In this document: piece by piece, positions 23,112-33,600 of the stretch
How the letters are laid out: each line of letters starts with the position of its first letter
How positions within the stretch are numbered: position 1 is the stretch's first letter
Assembly: GCA_947044405.1 (NCBI GenBank)
Contig: CAMRHE010000457.1
Coordinates: 1,104,001 to 1,168,000, forward strand
DNA: 64,000 bases
Direction: 5' to 3'
Source of the DNA: Leptodactylus fallax
Lineage: Eukaryota > Chordata > Amphibia > Anura > Leptodactylidae
Notes under the pieces: generated by a model
What the model was told of the DNA's origin: nothing
Database searches by the model: none
What the model saw: only the letters and a program-made list of their open reading frames with translations
Translations under genes and position numbers: made by a program

Positions 23112-23225
23112 CTGTCCCTTCTTCGACAAACCAGCATTGTCTCTTTCCTGGTCCTCCTGGCCTGTGTTTAGATGCATACATCCACTGCCTATTACCAGAG
23201 ATGAGTCTAGCAGTCTGTAGGACAT
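23112..23225 (-). CDS. Candidate 5' exon of the Ig receptor supplying the start codon
   Basis: The minus strand has a strong donor (GGACAG/GTGAGT) at 23112. Joined to the signal-peptide exon it stays in frame, and two in-frame ATGs (23225 and 23177) precede the junction, the nearer reading MHLNTGQEDQERDNAGLSKK. A 20-40-residue hydrophilic leader before the signal core is unusual, so this may be only a 5' UTR that happens to be open. Confidence 0.35.
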
Positions 23226-23886
23226 GTCTAGAAGTTGGACAAAGCCCTTACTACATCATATACTCTCACCCACCAGCACAATCTCAGCCATGTAACAAAA
23301 AATACGGGGTCAAGACCTAGACAGTACGGTATATCACCTACCCCAGATGAAGCCTACGAGCAGTGCACAGGACATGGCGGCAAATGGTTAATGCAGATAT
23401 CTGCGAAAGACGAAAAGAAAGATGAACCAAACAGAAGCTAAACATGTCACATAACCAAGGAGACATTTACATAAATATACTTCCCCTTTTTGCAAGATCT
23501 TTATAGGAGGAATACCCAGTAGATGGTATTGTAGGATCCAACCTCGAAGAATTGGAAATCTATGATATCATCTAGTGGGTTTACTCAGAAATACAGAAGT
23601 AGATGGTGCTGGGCAGCCCACCTGGATATGGATGTGACCAATAGATTGGTAGCCAACATGGAGCACTACATGTACTCATTTGACCAGTACCTTATAGTTT
23701 TATTATTTGGCTAGTAGATATATGAGTAGCTATTTGGGATATGTAACCCTGAATTTCTTACCTGTTTTCTCTGCTATGCCAGAATTAGGTATCCATAGTT
23801 TTTGTCCTGCAGAAGGCATCTGAACCTCAGGAACGGCCACTACTGGAATCAGTTGCCAATATGACAAAGTGCCAACCGCTCACAGA

Positions 23887-24133
23887 CTAGGTTCACACCT
23901 GCGCCCATTCTTCACCTGGAGATTCCATTCCCCATTCCGCTTTAAAAATGCAGAGAGAGAAGTCCTGCAAGCAGTGCTTTTCTCTCTGCATTTTTCGGGC
24001 GGAAACCGGGTGGACCCCATTATAGTCTGCAGGTTTCCGAAGGTAACCACTTTTTTAAGCGGATTAGGTTTCCATTTGGGGGGTCCCCAAGCGGACCCCT
24101 GGAACGGAAACCCGAGCGCAGGTGTGAACCTAG
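23887..24133. mobile_element. MITE, 247 bp, with perfect terminal inverted repeats
   Basis: Begins CTAGGTTCACACCTGCGC and ends GCGCAGGTGTGAACCTAG, an exact 18-bp inverted repeat. Inner sequence is also partly palindromic (tctctctgcattt near 23946-23995). Superfamily not assigned because no clear target duplication is visible. Confidence 0.85.
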
Positions 24134-24496
24134 CGTCACAGACAGTTTGTCACAGCTACACAGGAGCAGGGGCATAGCTATTTTTAGGAGCTCAGATGCA
24201 GATACAGGATCCAGAGTAGTCAGAATAGAGAGAAGCAGCAGAACTGAACCGAACGACCGCTAGCGGGCAAACCGTAACCAAAGTGCAGCACACCCAGTAT
24301 GAACCAAAGCCAATCTCAGAACGTTTTCACCAGAGCTCCTACTGGTGGAGATGGACTTGGCAATCCCAGACCAGAGTTGGCAACACAGAGGAATGTGCAA
24401 CAAATTAATTAACCGCAAGCAGGAGCCAGAGAGCAGAATCGCAAGCAACTCACCAGATGAAGAGTAAACGACAGAGCAAGGTCGGCAGTGGAGATA

Positions 24497-24683
24497 CAGT
24501 GCCTTGCGAAAGTATTCGGCCCCCTTGAATTTTTCAACCTTTTGCCACATTTCAGGCTTCAAACATAAAGATATAAAATTTTAATTTTTTGGTGAAGAAT
24601 CAACAAGTGGGACACAATCGTGAAGTGGAATGAAATTTATTGGATATTTTATACTTTTGTAAAAAATAAAAAACTGATAAACT
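24497..24683. mobile_element. Tc1/mariner-type MITE, 3'-truncated copy
   Basis: Starts with the same CAGTGCCTTGCGAAAGTATT end after a TA and follows the 5519-5796 copy to about 24683, where homology stops at the junction with hAT-family sequence. Its right inverted repeat is missing. Confidence 0.88.
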
Positions 24684-25059
24684 GATAAACAATGCTACTC
24701 ACCTCTTCCTGGCTCCGGTGCACACCGGTGCGTTACTTCAGCCATCTTCAATGTTGGACCAGACCTCGTGTGAGCCAGGGTAGCGACGCGACACATAATG
24801 ATGTCGGCTGACATCTGGGACGTTACCAAACAGAGCGGAGCACAGGAGAGGTAAGTAACTTTGTTTTTTTTTTTTTATGTTCCCTTACCTCCCCTGGCCC
24901 CCTGATCGTTATACTCTGGGGTCTGAAAAGATCCCCGAGTATAATGATAGCAGTGCTCGTGGGATTCGCAGTAGTGGCTGCCACAGGGCTCCGGGCCCCT
25001 TAATCTCCCGGGCCCTGTGGCCACTACCGCTGCTACCCTGGTATTTACGCCCCTGGATA
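24684..25059. mobile_element. hAT-family element, truncated, reverse orientation
   Basis: The right end GGTATTTACGCCCCTG is the reverse complement of the left end of the 14065-14694 element, and the inner sequence follows it in reverse, including the 'ttatactctggggtct' palindrome at 24908-24946. The left end is missing where it meets the MITE. Confidence 0.82.
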
Positions 25060-25499
25060 TTGGTGTAAGAATCTATCAAATTACATGGCATGGACTGAAT
25101 GGTAGTGATCAGATATGTACCACACTGGACACATGTGCACGAGAATATACTGACTCGACTAAGTACTAGACAACCACTGAATAGCTGCCTGCTAGCGGAG
25201 AGGTATGCAATGTTTCCTTCCTTCTGCTAACATTTCAATATACTGTGGTTAGAAGATGGCAATCTCTCCATCAATACAAGGCTAGCTTGGCTTCCTCTTT
25301 GTTGGTTGTTTTATATATTTTATTTTAAAGATTTGTCCTAAAATGGTAACCTATATAACATTTTAGATGATACTTTTTGGACCTCATGAATGAGTCACCA
25401 TGTTTAGGCTTTACCCACACATTGTGGTCATGTCAAGGCTTCTGCATTCTAGAATTGATGCAAAACTTTTTTGTGTCATCAGTATAAAAGTGTTACTGA

Positions 25500-26015
25500 A
25501 AGACTCTATGAGAGACTCTATGTTCTGTTTAAGGCTGAAAGTATCGATGGAAAAGAGTAGAAGTCCCAGGACAGAGCCTTGAAGGACACCGAGAGAGAAG
25601 GTGTGACAAGGAGGTGTGTTTTGTGAATGGGAAACTCTAAATGTATGGCTGGTGAGGTATGAAGGAGAGGGTCAAGTCTGTGATGCCAAAAGATAAGAGA
25701 ATTTGTAACAGCCAGATTGTAGCCAGTTGAAAAATGAGTTGAAAAAGATGTATCATGCTGGTAAGAGGTGGACATGTTCTTCAAGGAGTTTAGAGACAAA
25801 CTGGAGTGGTGAGATGGAGTGATAGCTGGACAGAGAGAATAGGTTGAGGGATGTTTTTACAAGGATGGATGTGATGATTATGATGATACGTAAAGGAAGA
25901 GGGGAAGATGCCACTAGTTAGAGATAGTTTGAACAGGTGGGATAGGACTGTGATAAACACAATAGTAATGATAGGGTTGAGGGGTGATTGGGTAAAGTTA
26001 GATTTGGAGAGTATG
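25500..26015 (-). pseudogene. L2-like LINE remnant
   Basis: The minus-strand frame 25799-25518 shares wording with the other LINE copies (S-L-N-S-L-K-N, then Y-N-L-A-V-T-N-S-L), and 25800-26010 continues the upstream part. It is heavily frameshifted. Confidence 0.65.
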
Positions 26016-26164
26016 GTGAAACTAACTTAGTACCCTACAATGCTGTTATAGTCTCATAGATTTCATTCATAGTTCCATAGACTACTAAAGTTTCATCAAA
26101 GGTTGACATATTGCCATAAAGGGTCCCCATGGTTCCTTGGGAGACTGCCATAAGAGACTGAAGT

Positions 26165-27540
26165 AGCTATGGCTTTGGGACCTATCTTTAAAACTGGTTG
26201 AACAGCCATTAAATTAACAATGGTCTGGTGAACTCTGATGCACTCATGCACATTTTAGTCCATACATTCCCATTTCTGTGGTATTAGCTATGGATGAATA
26301 ATCATTTGGGAACATTCTTGGACTAGCAACCATCAGATGAACATTTCTAGATGATGATGGTCTGTCATTAATTGGCTTAAATGAGTTTTCATTGTTAAAT
26401 TTCACTAAATAAATCATCTTTTGGGTTGAAATTTCCCATTTGAATGGCACCTTTAGAGGAGCAAAAATATTACATGTTGGTTTGGTCTTGATCAGCTACT
26501 ACATGTACCCTCAACCCCTCAGGATCAGACACCTAACTTGGACTCCAATGCAAAATCTATAGCATTGCCCACAACTACAGTACCATGTGCCATTTATAAA
26601 ACTATTGTCGTCTAATATAACAGAGGGGCATTTGAACCCTCTCATGTATTAGGGTTTGGGTGCAACACTCCTATAACTATGTACCGTAGATGGGTGATGG
26701 CCAACCTCTCTATTATGGAAGTAACCTTAGGTGGATCACAGTTGAAGGTGTCCCTAAGAGGAGTCTTCGCATCTTTTTGAGGGTTCAGACACATGGTATT
26801 CCTGTCTGGTCCATGCCTTTATGTTAATGTCATGAAACACTGGACGCCTAACTAGACAGGAATGTTACCCGTCCACTTGTACAAACTCCACAAACTTGAA
26901 GGTTTGCGGCATTTTATATATCAATTGTGTCCGTTATTCCCACAGTCAAGCTCAGTCATTTTGGTTCCAGTTTCCAAGTCGTTGGAGGGTTCTCTGCATC
27001 TTGACTACACTACACCAACCACCTATATGGACATCTCTACACCATTGACCATGATCACTCTTCTGCTACTAATAGAAATATTAATAATTCCAAAGCATTT
27101 GTCCACTATCACAGCTCTTGGTGTTAGGTATTTTTTTTTTTCATTTTGGACCATTATAAGACATCGCAACGACTTCATATCAGGTGGGAGACTCTTATGA
27201 TGCAGTTTATCGATACAGATAATCGAAGGATGAATTTTAGGAACCACAGTGTGGTAATATTATTCCTGAGAGTTCTTGTACCTCATGAACTGTGTGTGAA
27301 ACATTTGTGACCTGTCACTTCCATGTTGTCAGTGGTTATGTCTCCTGTGTGACAAATGGGACCCATGGGGTACATCGATTATACACAAACCAGGTAGAGA
27401 CAAGAAGCCCCTTATGTTTTACCTCTACCTTTATAATGTGACCGGTGAGAATTGTCACTATGGTAAAATACGCTGGTCGTGATACCACATCCAGATGGGG
27501 ACTGAGAATAGAATGTGTTACCATAATGTGCTCTAGATAT
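26165..27540. other. Spacer upstream of V2R gene 1, nothing identified
   Basis: No exon, tandem repeat or element ends recognised. Any distal V2R control sequences would lie here, but none can be pointed to. Confidence 0.35.
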
Positions 27541-27544
27541 ACAG

Positions 27545-27605
27545 TATATATAGAGGAGAACGTGTACAGCAGGAGTGCAATGTATCAGCGATAGAGTACA
27601 ATGAG
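27545..27605 (+). promoter_or_regulatory. TATA-like box and candidate 5' exon of V2R gene 1 with start codon
   Basis: TATATATA at 27545-27552 is followed about 50 bases later by ATGAG/GTAAGT (ATG 27601-27603, donor at 27606). Spliced to the acceptor at 29328, ATG-AG joins G-CCG-GTG and enters the V2R frame exactly. A four-codon upstream ORF starts at 27580. The word GGGACTGAGAATA just upstream (near 27497) has a near match, GGGATTGAGAATA, before the equivalent site of gene 2 (near 48137). Confidence 0.5.
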
Positions 27606-30600
27606 GTAAGTCAGAGGTAAATCTCCATGCCCATGCCCAGTATTGTACCTGCTGACATGGCTATCACTATAGCTCTATGGACTAGTTTTTTCTCATTTCT
27701 ACAGATTATTTTTAAATTTTTGATAGTTTATTTTTGACTGAAAACAGCTTTATTGACAATTAAACATCTAGTCACAACCATAAACTGGTACACAGTAGAA
27801 TCAATATGGCAAACATACAGAAGCACAACATACAGTAAAGGCAGAGATCCTACACCATGCTAACACAACAACACAACAGGCAAGCCAATAGGGGATGGGG
27901 GATTAGGAAGAGGGGATCACAGGGCCAAAGCTTTATTCAAAAACATAACAGGAAAGGGGGGACTGATCCTCTTCTTCATCGACGTACGGACTGCCCATGT
28001 GGAATAGTCTGAGCCTATGCCTCCTAGATGGACTATTAATAGCCAACACCACTAGGGTAAGATACATGTTTTTTCGCAGTGTGCTTTGTCATGTTTGTCC
28101 AAAGGGGATACGGGGCCTTCTGGGACCCTCCTCCGATGTAGGGGGAGGCGTTGTGTGGCCACGTAGTTTCCCTCCTCTTCTTCTGCTGATGGGGTGCAAA
28201 TAGATGTAGGCTCCTTAGTGGGTGAGAGCCCAGGTGAAAGCAGAGAGCAAGACTGGGCGCCCTAAGATTTGGCAACAGAGGGTTGAGAAGGTTTCTTTCT
28301 CATTTAAGAAGAGGTGTGCAATAGACAACATTTGTGTGTACTTTTTTGCCCGTGGGTATATAAAAAAAACAAAAAAAAACTACACAGTCAACAGTTGTGT
28401 TTAAAATGTAGTAGTGCTATTTATGTACACTATAAGGTAACATTAGTTATGTGTACAATGTAGTAGTGTTATTTATGTACACTATACGGTAGCATTAGTT
28501 ATGTGCACAATGTAGTAGTGTTATTTATGTACACTATATGGTAGCATTAGTTATGTGTACAATGTAGTAGTGTTATTTATGTGCACTATGTGGTAGCATT
28601 AATTATATATGCAATGTAGTAGTGTTATTTATGTACACTATATGGTACCATTAGTTATGTGTACAATGTAGTAGTGTTATTTATGTACACTATACGGTAG
28701 CATTAGTTATGTGTACAATGTAGTAGTGTTATTTATGTACACTATATGGTAGCATTAGTTATGTGTACAATGTAGTAGTGTTATTTATGCACACTATATG
28801 GTACCATTAGTTATGTGTACAATGTAGTAGTGTTATTTATGTGCCCTATATGGTAGCAATAGTTATGTGTACAATGTAGTAGTGTTATTCATGTGCCATA
28901 TATGGTTGTAGTAATTGTGTGCAAAGTGTTCAGTATTTTGTTATTAGTTATCCTTACAGAATGGCATCATTATCTGTTTTTATTGTAAAGTGACCTTTAC
29001 TTGTATAATATGGCAGCACTATTCATATGTACTATGTGGTAGATTTATAGTAATAATGGCAGCATAAATATAGATGAAAGCAAGCAGAAGCACGAGTATA
29101 AAATTAGACAAGGGGATAGAATGCAGTTGTGTTTGCAACCTCCACTGTCAACTAGCAAGGCTTTGACTAGGAAGGAGGACATACAGTAATTCACAGATAC
29201 TGTGTAGATCCCATTGGTTCTGGTTTTGGGTAGTGACGAATAAGGGTGTCCCGGAGACATGGTATAGAATGTTATATATAGGTAAGAGATAGATAAACTT
29301 TCTAATCTTCTTATGGCTCTGATGTCAGGCCGGTGGAGATCATCTACAGAACCTTGTGGCAATTCATCCTACATTACCTGGTTCCGATATCTTATTCCAT
29401 TGGACAGCACTGTACTCTGGATACTCCTGACCTGTTGGGCATCTCCGTTAGTGGAGACATCTTATTTGGAGCAGTATTACCTCTTCATATGGAGAAAGAT
29501 TACCCCAAGCTTATGTATACTGAAAAGCCAAGGCAAGCTATCTGCAAAAAGTAAGACGTGTCAATAACTCAGTATTTTACTCACCATAGACATAATTTTT
29601 GGGTGTTGGTTTTATTGTTCTGTTATTTAATAGTTAATATTTATTTGGTTTAATAATGAATATTTTTTTCTGTATTTAGAATAACCTTGGAAACATACCT
29701 TCAGCTACATGTGGTAAAATATGCCACCATGGAGATAAACAGCAACCCAGACCTTCTCCCAAACATCACCCTGGGTTATCACATATATGATTCCTGTTCT
29801 GTACTACAGAGGGAGTTGGAGGGGACAATGTGGATGATGACAGGAGATACAAAAGCTGTCCCCAACTTTCAGTGCCAGAGGAAAGACAAACTAGCGGCTA
29901 TCATTGGCCATTCTACCTCTACCTACTCCATCCTCATGGCTCATATTCTTGGGCTGACCAGGTATCCACAAGTAAGATGAAAGGCCAATCCTGGTTTTCC
30001 AAAAGAGCATTAAATTTTGTGTTTATATTTTACTTTCTGATGATGATATTTTCCTTATATTTCTTGGATAAATTTTTTGTGAAATTACTTTTGAGTTGGT
30101 TTGTACAACACTGGCTAGACTAGGGTGTAGAGGCTAAGGAATCGACTAGGGAGTGAAGACTAAAGAATCTACTGGTCTTCACTCTCAACTCCTTTGAAGA
30201 GGTCATGGACCCCTGAATAGTCATGGACTGATGGCAGTGGGGCTGTCAGGGAGAGGTATTGTCAAAAATTGAGTCAGAGAGATCTTTTACAGACGGGCAG
30301 TAAGGATATGGCAGGCCAAGGGGTAAAAAGGGATCATAGGTTGGAGATAGCTGGGACCAGGAGTAGCAGGTGAAGTGTCCAATGTTTGCGGCAGAAACGT
30401 AGTAAGGAATCAAGGACAAGGTCAGGCATAGGAGCAATAAAATGGTAGTCCAAACACCCACAGAGCTAGGAGCCATAATTCCCAGGCAATGCATGACAGG
30501 GTGTCCCTCTGAATAGGCGACTGGGCTTCACAACATCTTCTGACATCCATGGCCTTGGTTACTATACACCACTGGGATCAGTGAACTGTAGAGTCACAAT

Positions 30601-33600
30601 ACAAAGCAATAGGACCAAGAAACCACAAGCTGAAAGCAAAGAAGAAGAAATGATAGGAGTTTACTAAGATGCACAACTAGAACCAGGCAATAGGTGTAGC
30701 TATAGGGGTTTAGCTATGGGGAAGCCATGATAGCAGTCAGGGCCCACTTTTTGGGCTCATCACCTACAAAACTCTATTATGCTCTCAGAGTATAAAAATC
30801 AGAGGACCAGGGGAGGGCTGATACTCACCTTCCCTCAAATATCCTGGGCTTTACTGGCTTCCTCTTTTCCTCTTCTGGCCTTCTCACTGACTTCATGGGC
30901 ATCAGGAAATCATTGAGGCCTGTTTTTGGGCTTCAGCAGTCACATGGGGCATGCCAATGCCATGAAGCTTGTGTTAAAGTAAGAGACCCCTGAGTATAAT
31001 AATAGCACTTCCAGTTTGAACTGAAAAAGTTTGGTCCAAAACAAAACAGGAGGATGAATCTTCAGGAGGACAAATCTTCAGGAGGATGAATCTTCAGGAG
31101 GATGAATCTTCCTCACCCATCCCTAATCCTGCTCAAATTACTTTGCAAATTGTACTGTGTATGGTGAGATCCAGGGAACCAAAATGTTGCCCCTTCTCCC
31201 AGTCAACAATCATTATCTGCTTCCAGCATGGAACGGCTTTAGAAAAGAATATTTCAATTTAGTCAATATGTCAATTTAGTACTTTAAATATATATAATTT
31301 ATTTTTGTTTATTTTTTTGGTAATGAAACTTAATGTCTTGTTTTTTACCAACAGATAAGTCACTTGTCAACCAATTCCCTCCTGAGTGATAAAACACAAT
31401 ATCCTTCTTTCTTTCGAACTGTGCCCAGTGATGCCTTCCAATCTAAAGGTCTGGCTCAGCTTGTTTTACATTTCGGCTGGACATGGGTGGGATTGGTGGC
31501 TTTGGCTAATGATTACGGTCAGCAAGGTATTCAGGTTATCAAGCAAGAAATCCTTAAATCTGGGGCGTGCGTGGAGTTCACCGAGTATATTCAGATAGGT
31601 AAGCCCAACAGTAACGTTCCTCATATTGGTCAGGTCATAAGAGACTCTACAGCTCAAGCTGTGGTTATATTCTCTACTGATGTCCACTTCCTTCCCCTAC
31701 TTGAAGAACTTTTGAGACAAAATGTAACTGAGAAGATATGGGTAGCCAGTGAAGCTTGGTCAACCACTTCATTATTTTCTTCAGAAAAATATGCCAAGCT
31801 TCTTGCGGGAACCATTGGTTTTGCATTCTACAGTGGAAATATTCCTGGTTTCCAAAAATACCTGAACCATCTCGACCCCACCAGCCTACCAGAAAAGCAT
31901 TGGAACTCGATGTTCTGGGAAGCAAATGTAGGTTGTGCCTTTTTAGACTTTGAAAATGTTGCATTTCCTGGACAAAGACCTTTAGGAAACTGCACCGATA
32001 AAGATAACCTTACAGATTTTCATATGTACTTTAGGCATGTGTCCAATATTCACATGTCATACGATCTTTATAGTGCCATTTATGTGATTGCCAAAACTTT
32101 GTATGACCTGAATACATGCGGACCGAGAAATGGTCTTTCCGTTGACAAAGGCTGCTCAGATTTTTGGAACTTTACACCTTGGCAGGTAAATATTGGTGGT
32201 GTTGCTGATGATATCATTTTTTTCAGAGTGTTTAGATGGTTCTTGAACCACACCAGAAAAAGCTATTAATATTAGAGGATATATCTGGTTAGAAACCTGT
32301 TTTATATTTGGAAATTCTGAGTTAAGGGGGTTAAGCCATAAAATATATTTGGATATTTATATATGGATAGAGGATAAATTGCTGATCGGTGGGGATCTGA
32401 CTGCTGAGACCCCCACCAATCCTGAGAATGGGAGTGCTTTACCCCCATTGTAAATGCAACCACTGGGAGGGCAGCCGAACCCTCAGAGGACACAGATGCA
32501 CCCATGCTCCCATTCACTTAAGTGGAAACACCAGAGATAGCCAAGTGCTGTACCTCAGCTATCTCCAACACTCCCGTAGAAGTCAATAGGATATGTCTTT
32601 GCCTACCATTGGTTACAGTGAGCTGTCTTTGCCGCAGCTGCATTCACAATAGAGGTAAAACACCCCCGTTCTCAGGATCAGTCTGGGTCTCAGCGGTCAG
32701 ACCTTTATCAATCAACAATTTATTTTCTATCTTATGGATAGAGGATAAATATTTTTGTGACATAACCCCTTTATAAGACAGAGGTCCCCTATTTAAGATA
32801 TTAATCTATGATCAAGAGAATAGTTTCAAAAAGCATCTCTCAATCTCTAGATGAAGAATCTTCATGCATTGCATGGGCAGCCTAATAATTTGAATGTGGA
32901 CTGTGTAATGCTTTATTTCCCCTGTAGTAGCACTGCAGGGTAATGGAATACTTGCTTACAGGCTAACATACAGATTACATAAGAGCTTGTCAAAAGTGAA
33001 CCTCTGTTTTAAAGGGAGTCTGTCACCAGAACCAGCATATCACCCCAGCCCTGCAGATAGATAGGTTAGCGTCACCAGAACCAGCATATCACCCCAGCCC
33101 TGCAGATAGATAGGTTAGTGTCATAGATTGTAAGCCCTTGCGGGCAGGGCCCTCTATCCCACTGTACCAGCTGGTCTCTGTTAGCATTATCTCTTTTGTT
33201 TATCTGGTGTACCGTATGTAAATCCGCAAATGTAAAGCACCATGGAATTAATGGTGCTATATAAATAAACAATAATAAAATAATAATAGTGTCACCAGAA
33301 CCAGCATATCACCCCAGCCCTGCAGATAGGTTTGTGCTACCAGAACCAGCATATCTCCCCAGCCCTACAGATAGATAGGTTGGGGTCACCAGAACCAGCA
33401 TATCACTCCAGCCCTGCAGATAGATAGGTTAGGGTCACCAGAACCAGCATATCAGACCAATCCTGCAGATAAATAGGTTAGTGTCACTAGAACCAGTATA
33501 TCACCCCAGTCCTGCAGATAGATAGGTTAGTGTCACCAGAGCCAGAATATCACCTCAGCCCTGCAGATAGATAGGTTAGTGTCACCAGAACCAGCGTATC

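Larger units (their letters stand above)
13901..23225 (-). pseudogene. Ig-superfamily receptor gene (three Ig exons, TM), probably decaying
   Basis: Minus-strand exons in transcript order: possible 5' exon 23225-23112, signal-peptide exon 21584-21542, Ig exon 1 20696-20303, Ig exon 2 17679-17344, Ig exon 3 15917-15539, transmembrane exon 14026-13901, and perhaps a tail at 13841-13645. Introns are GT-AG, and those around the Ig and TM exons are phase 1, the rule for Ig-superfamily genes. The product would be a type I membrane protein of immune cells resembling Siglec/PILR/NKp30-style receptors. I cannot name an orthologue. Ig exons 1 and 3 each have a length one base over a multiple of three and change frame internally, the signal-peptide exon has no ATG of its own, and Ig exon 2 lacks the first canonical cysteine. 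The long V2R exons in this window show no such breaks, so the lesions look like pseudogene decay more than assembly error. Confidence 0.65.
23750..25490 (+). repeat. Duplicated block, copy B, with inserted elements
   Basis: Same-order, same-strand matches to 5820-7100 (see copy A), here interrupted by three mobile elements at 23887-24133, 24497-24683 and 24684-25059. No gene seen. Confidence 0.75.

Noticed and set aside
29313..29567. The ATG-started frame at 29313 as the V2R start
   Set aside because: It is in a different frame from the conserved V2R leader and the downstream exons and shows no V2R motif.
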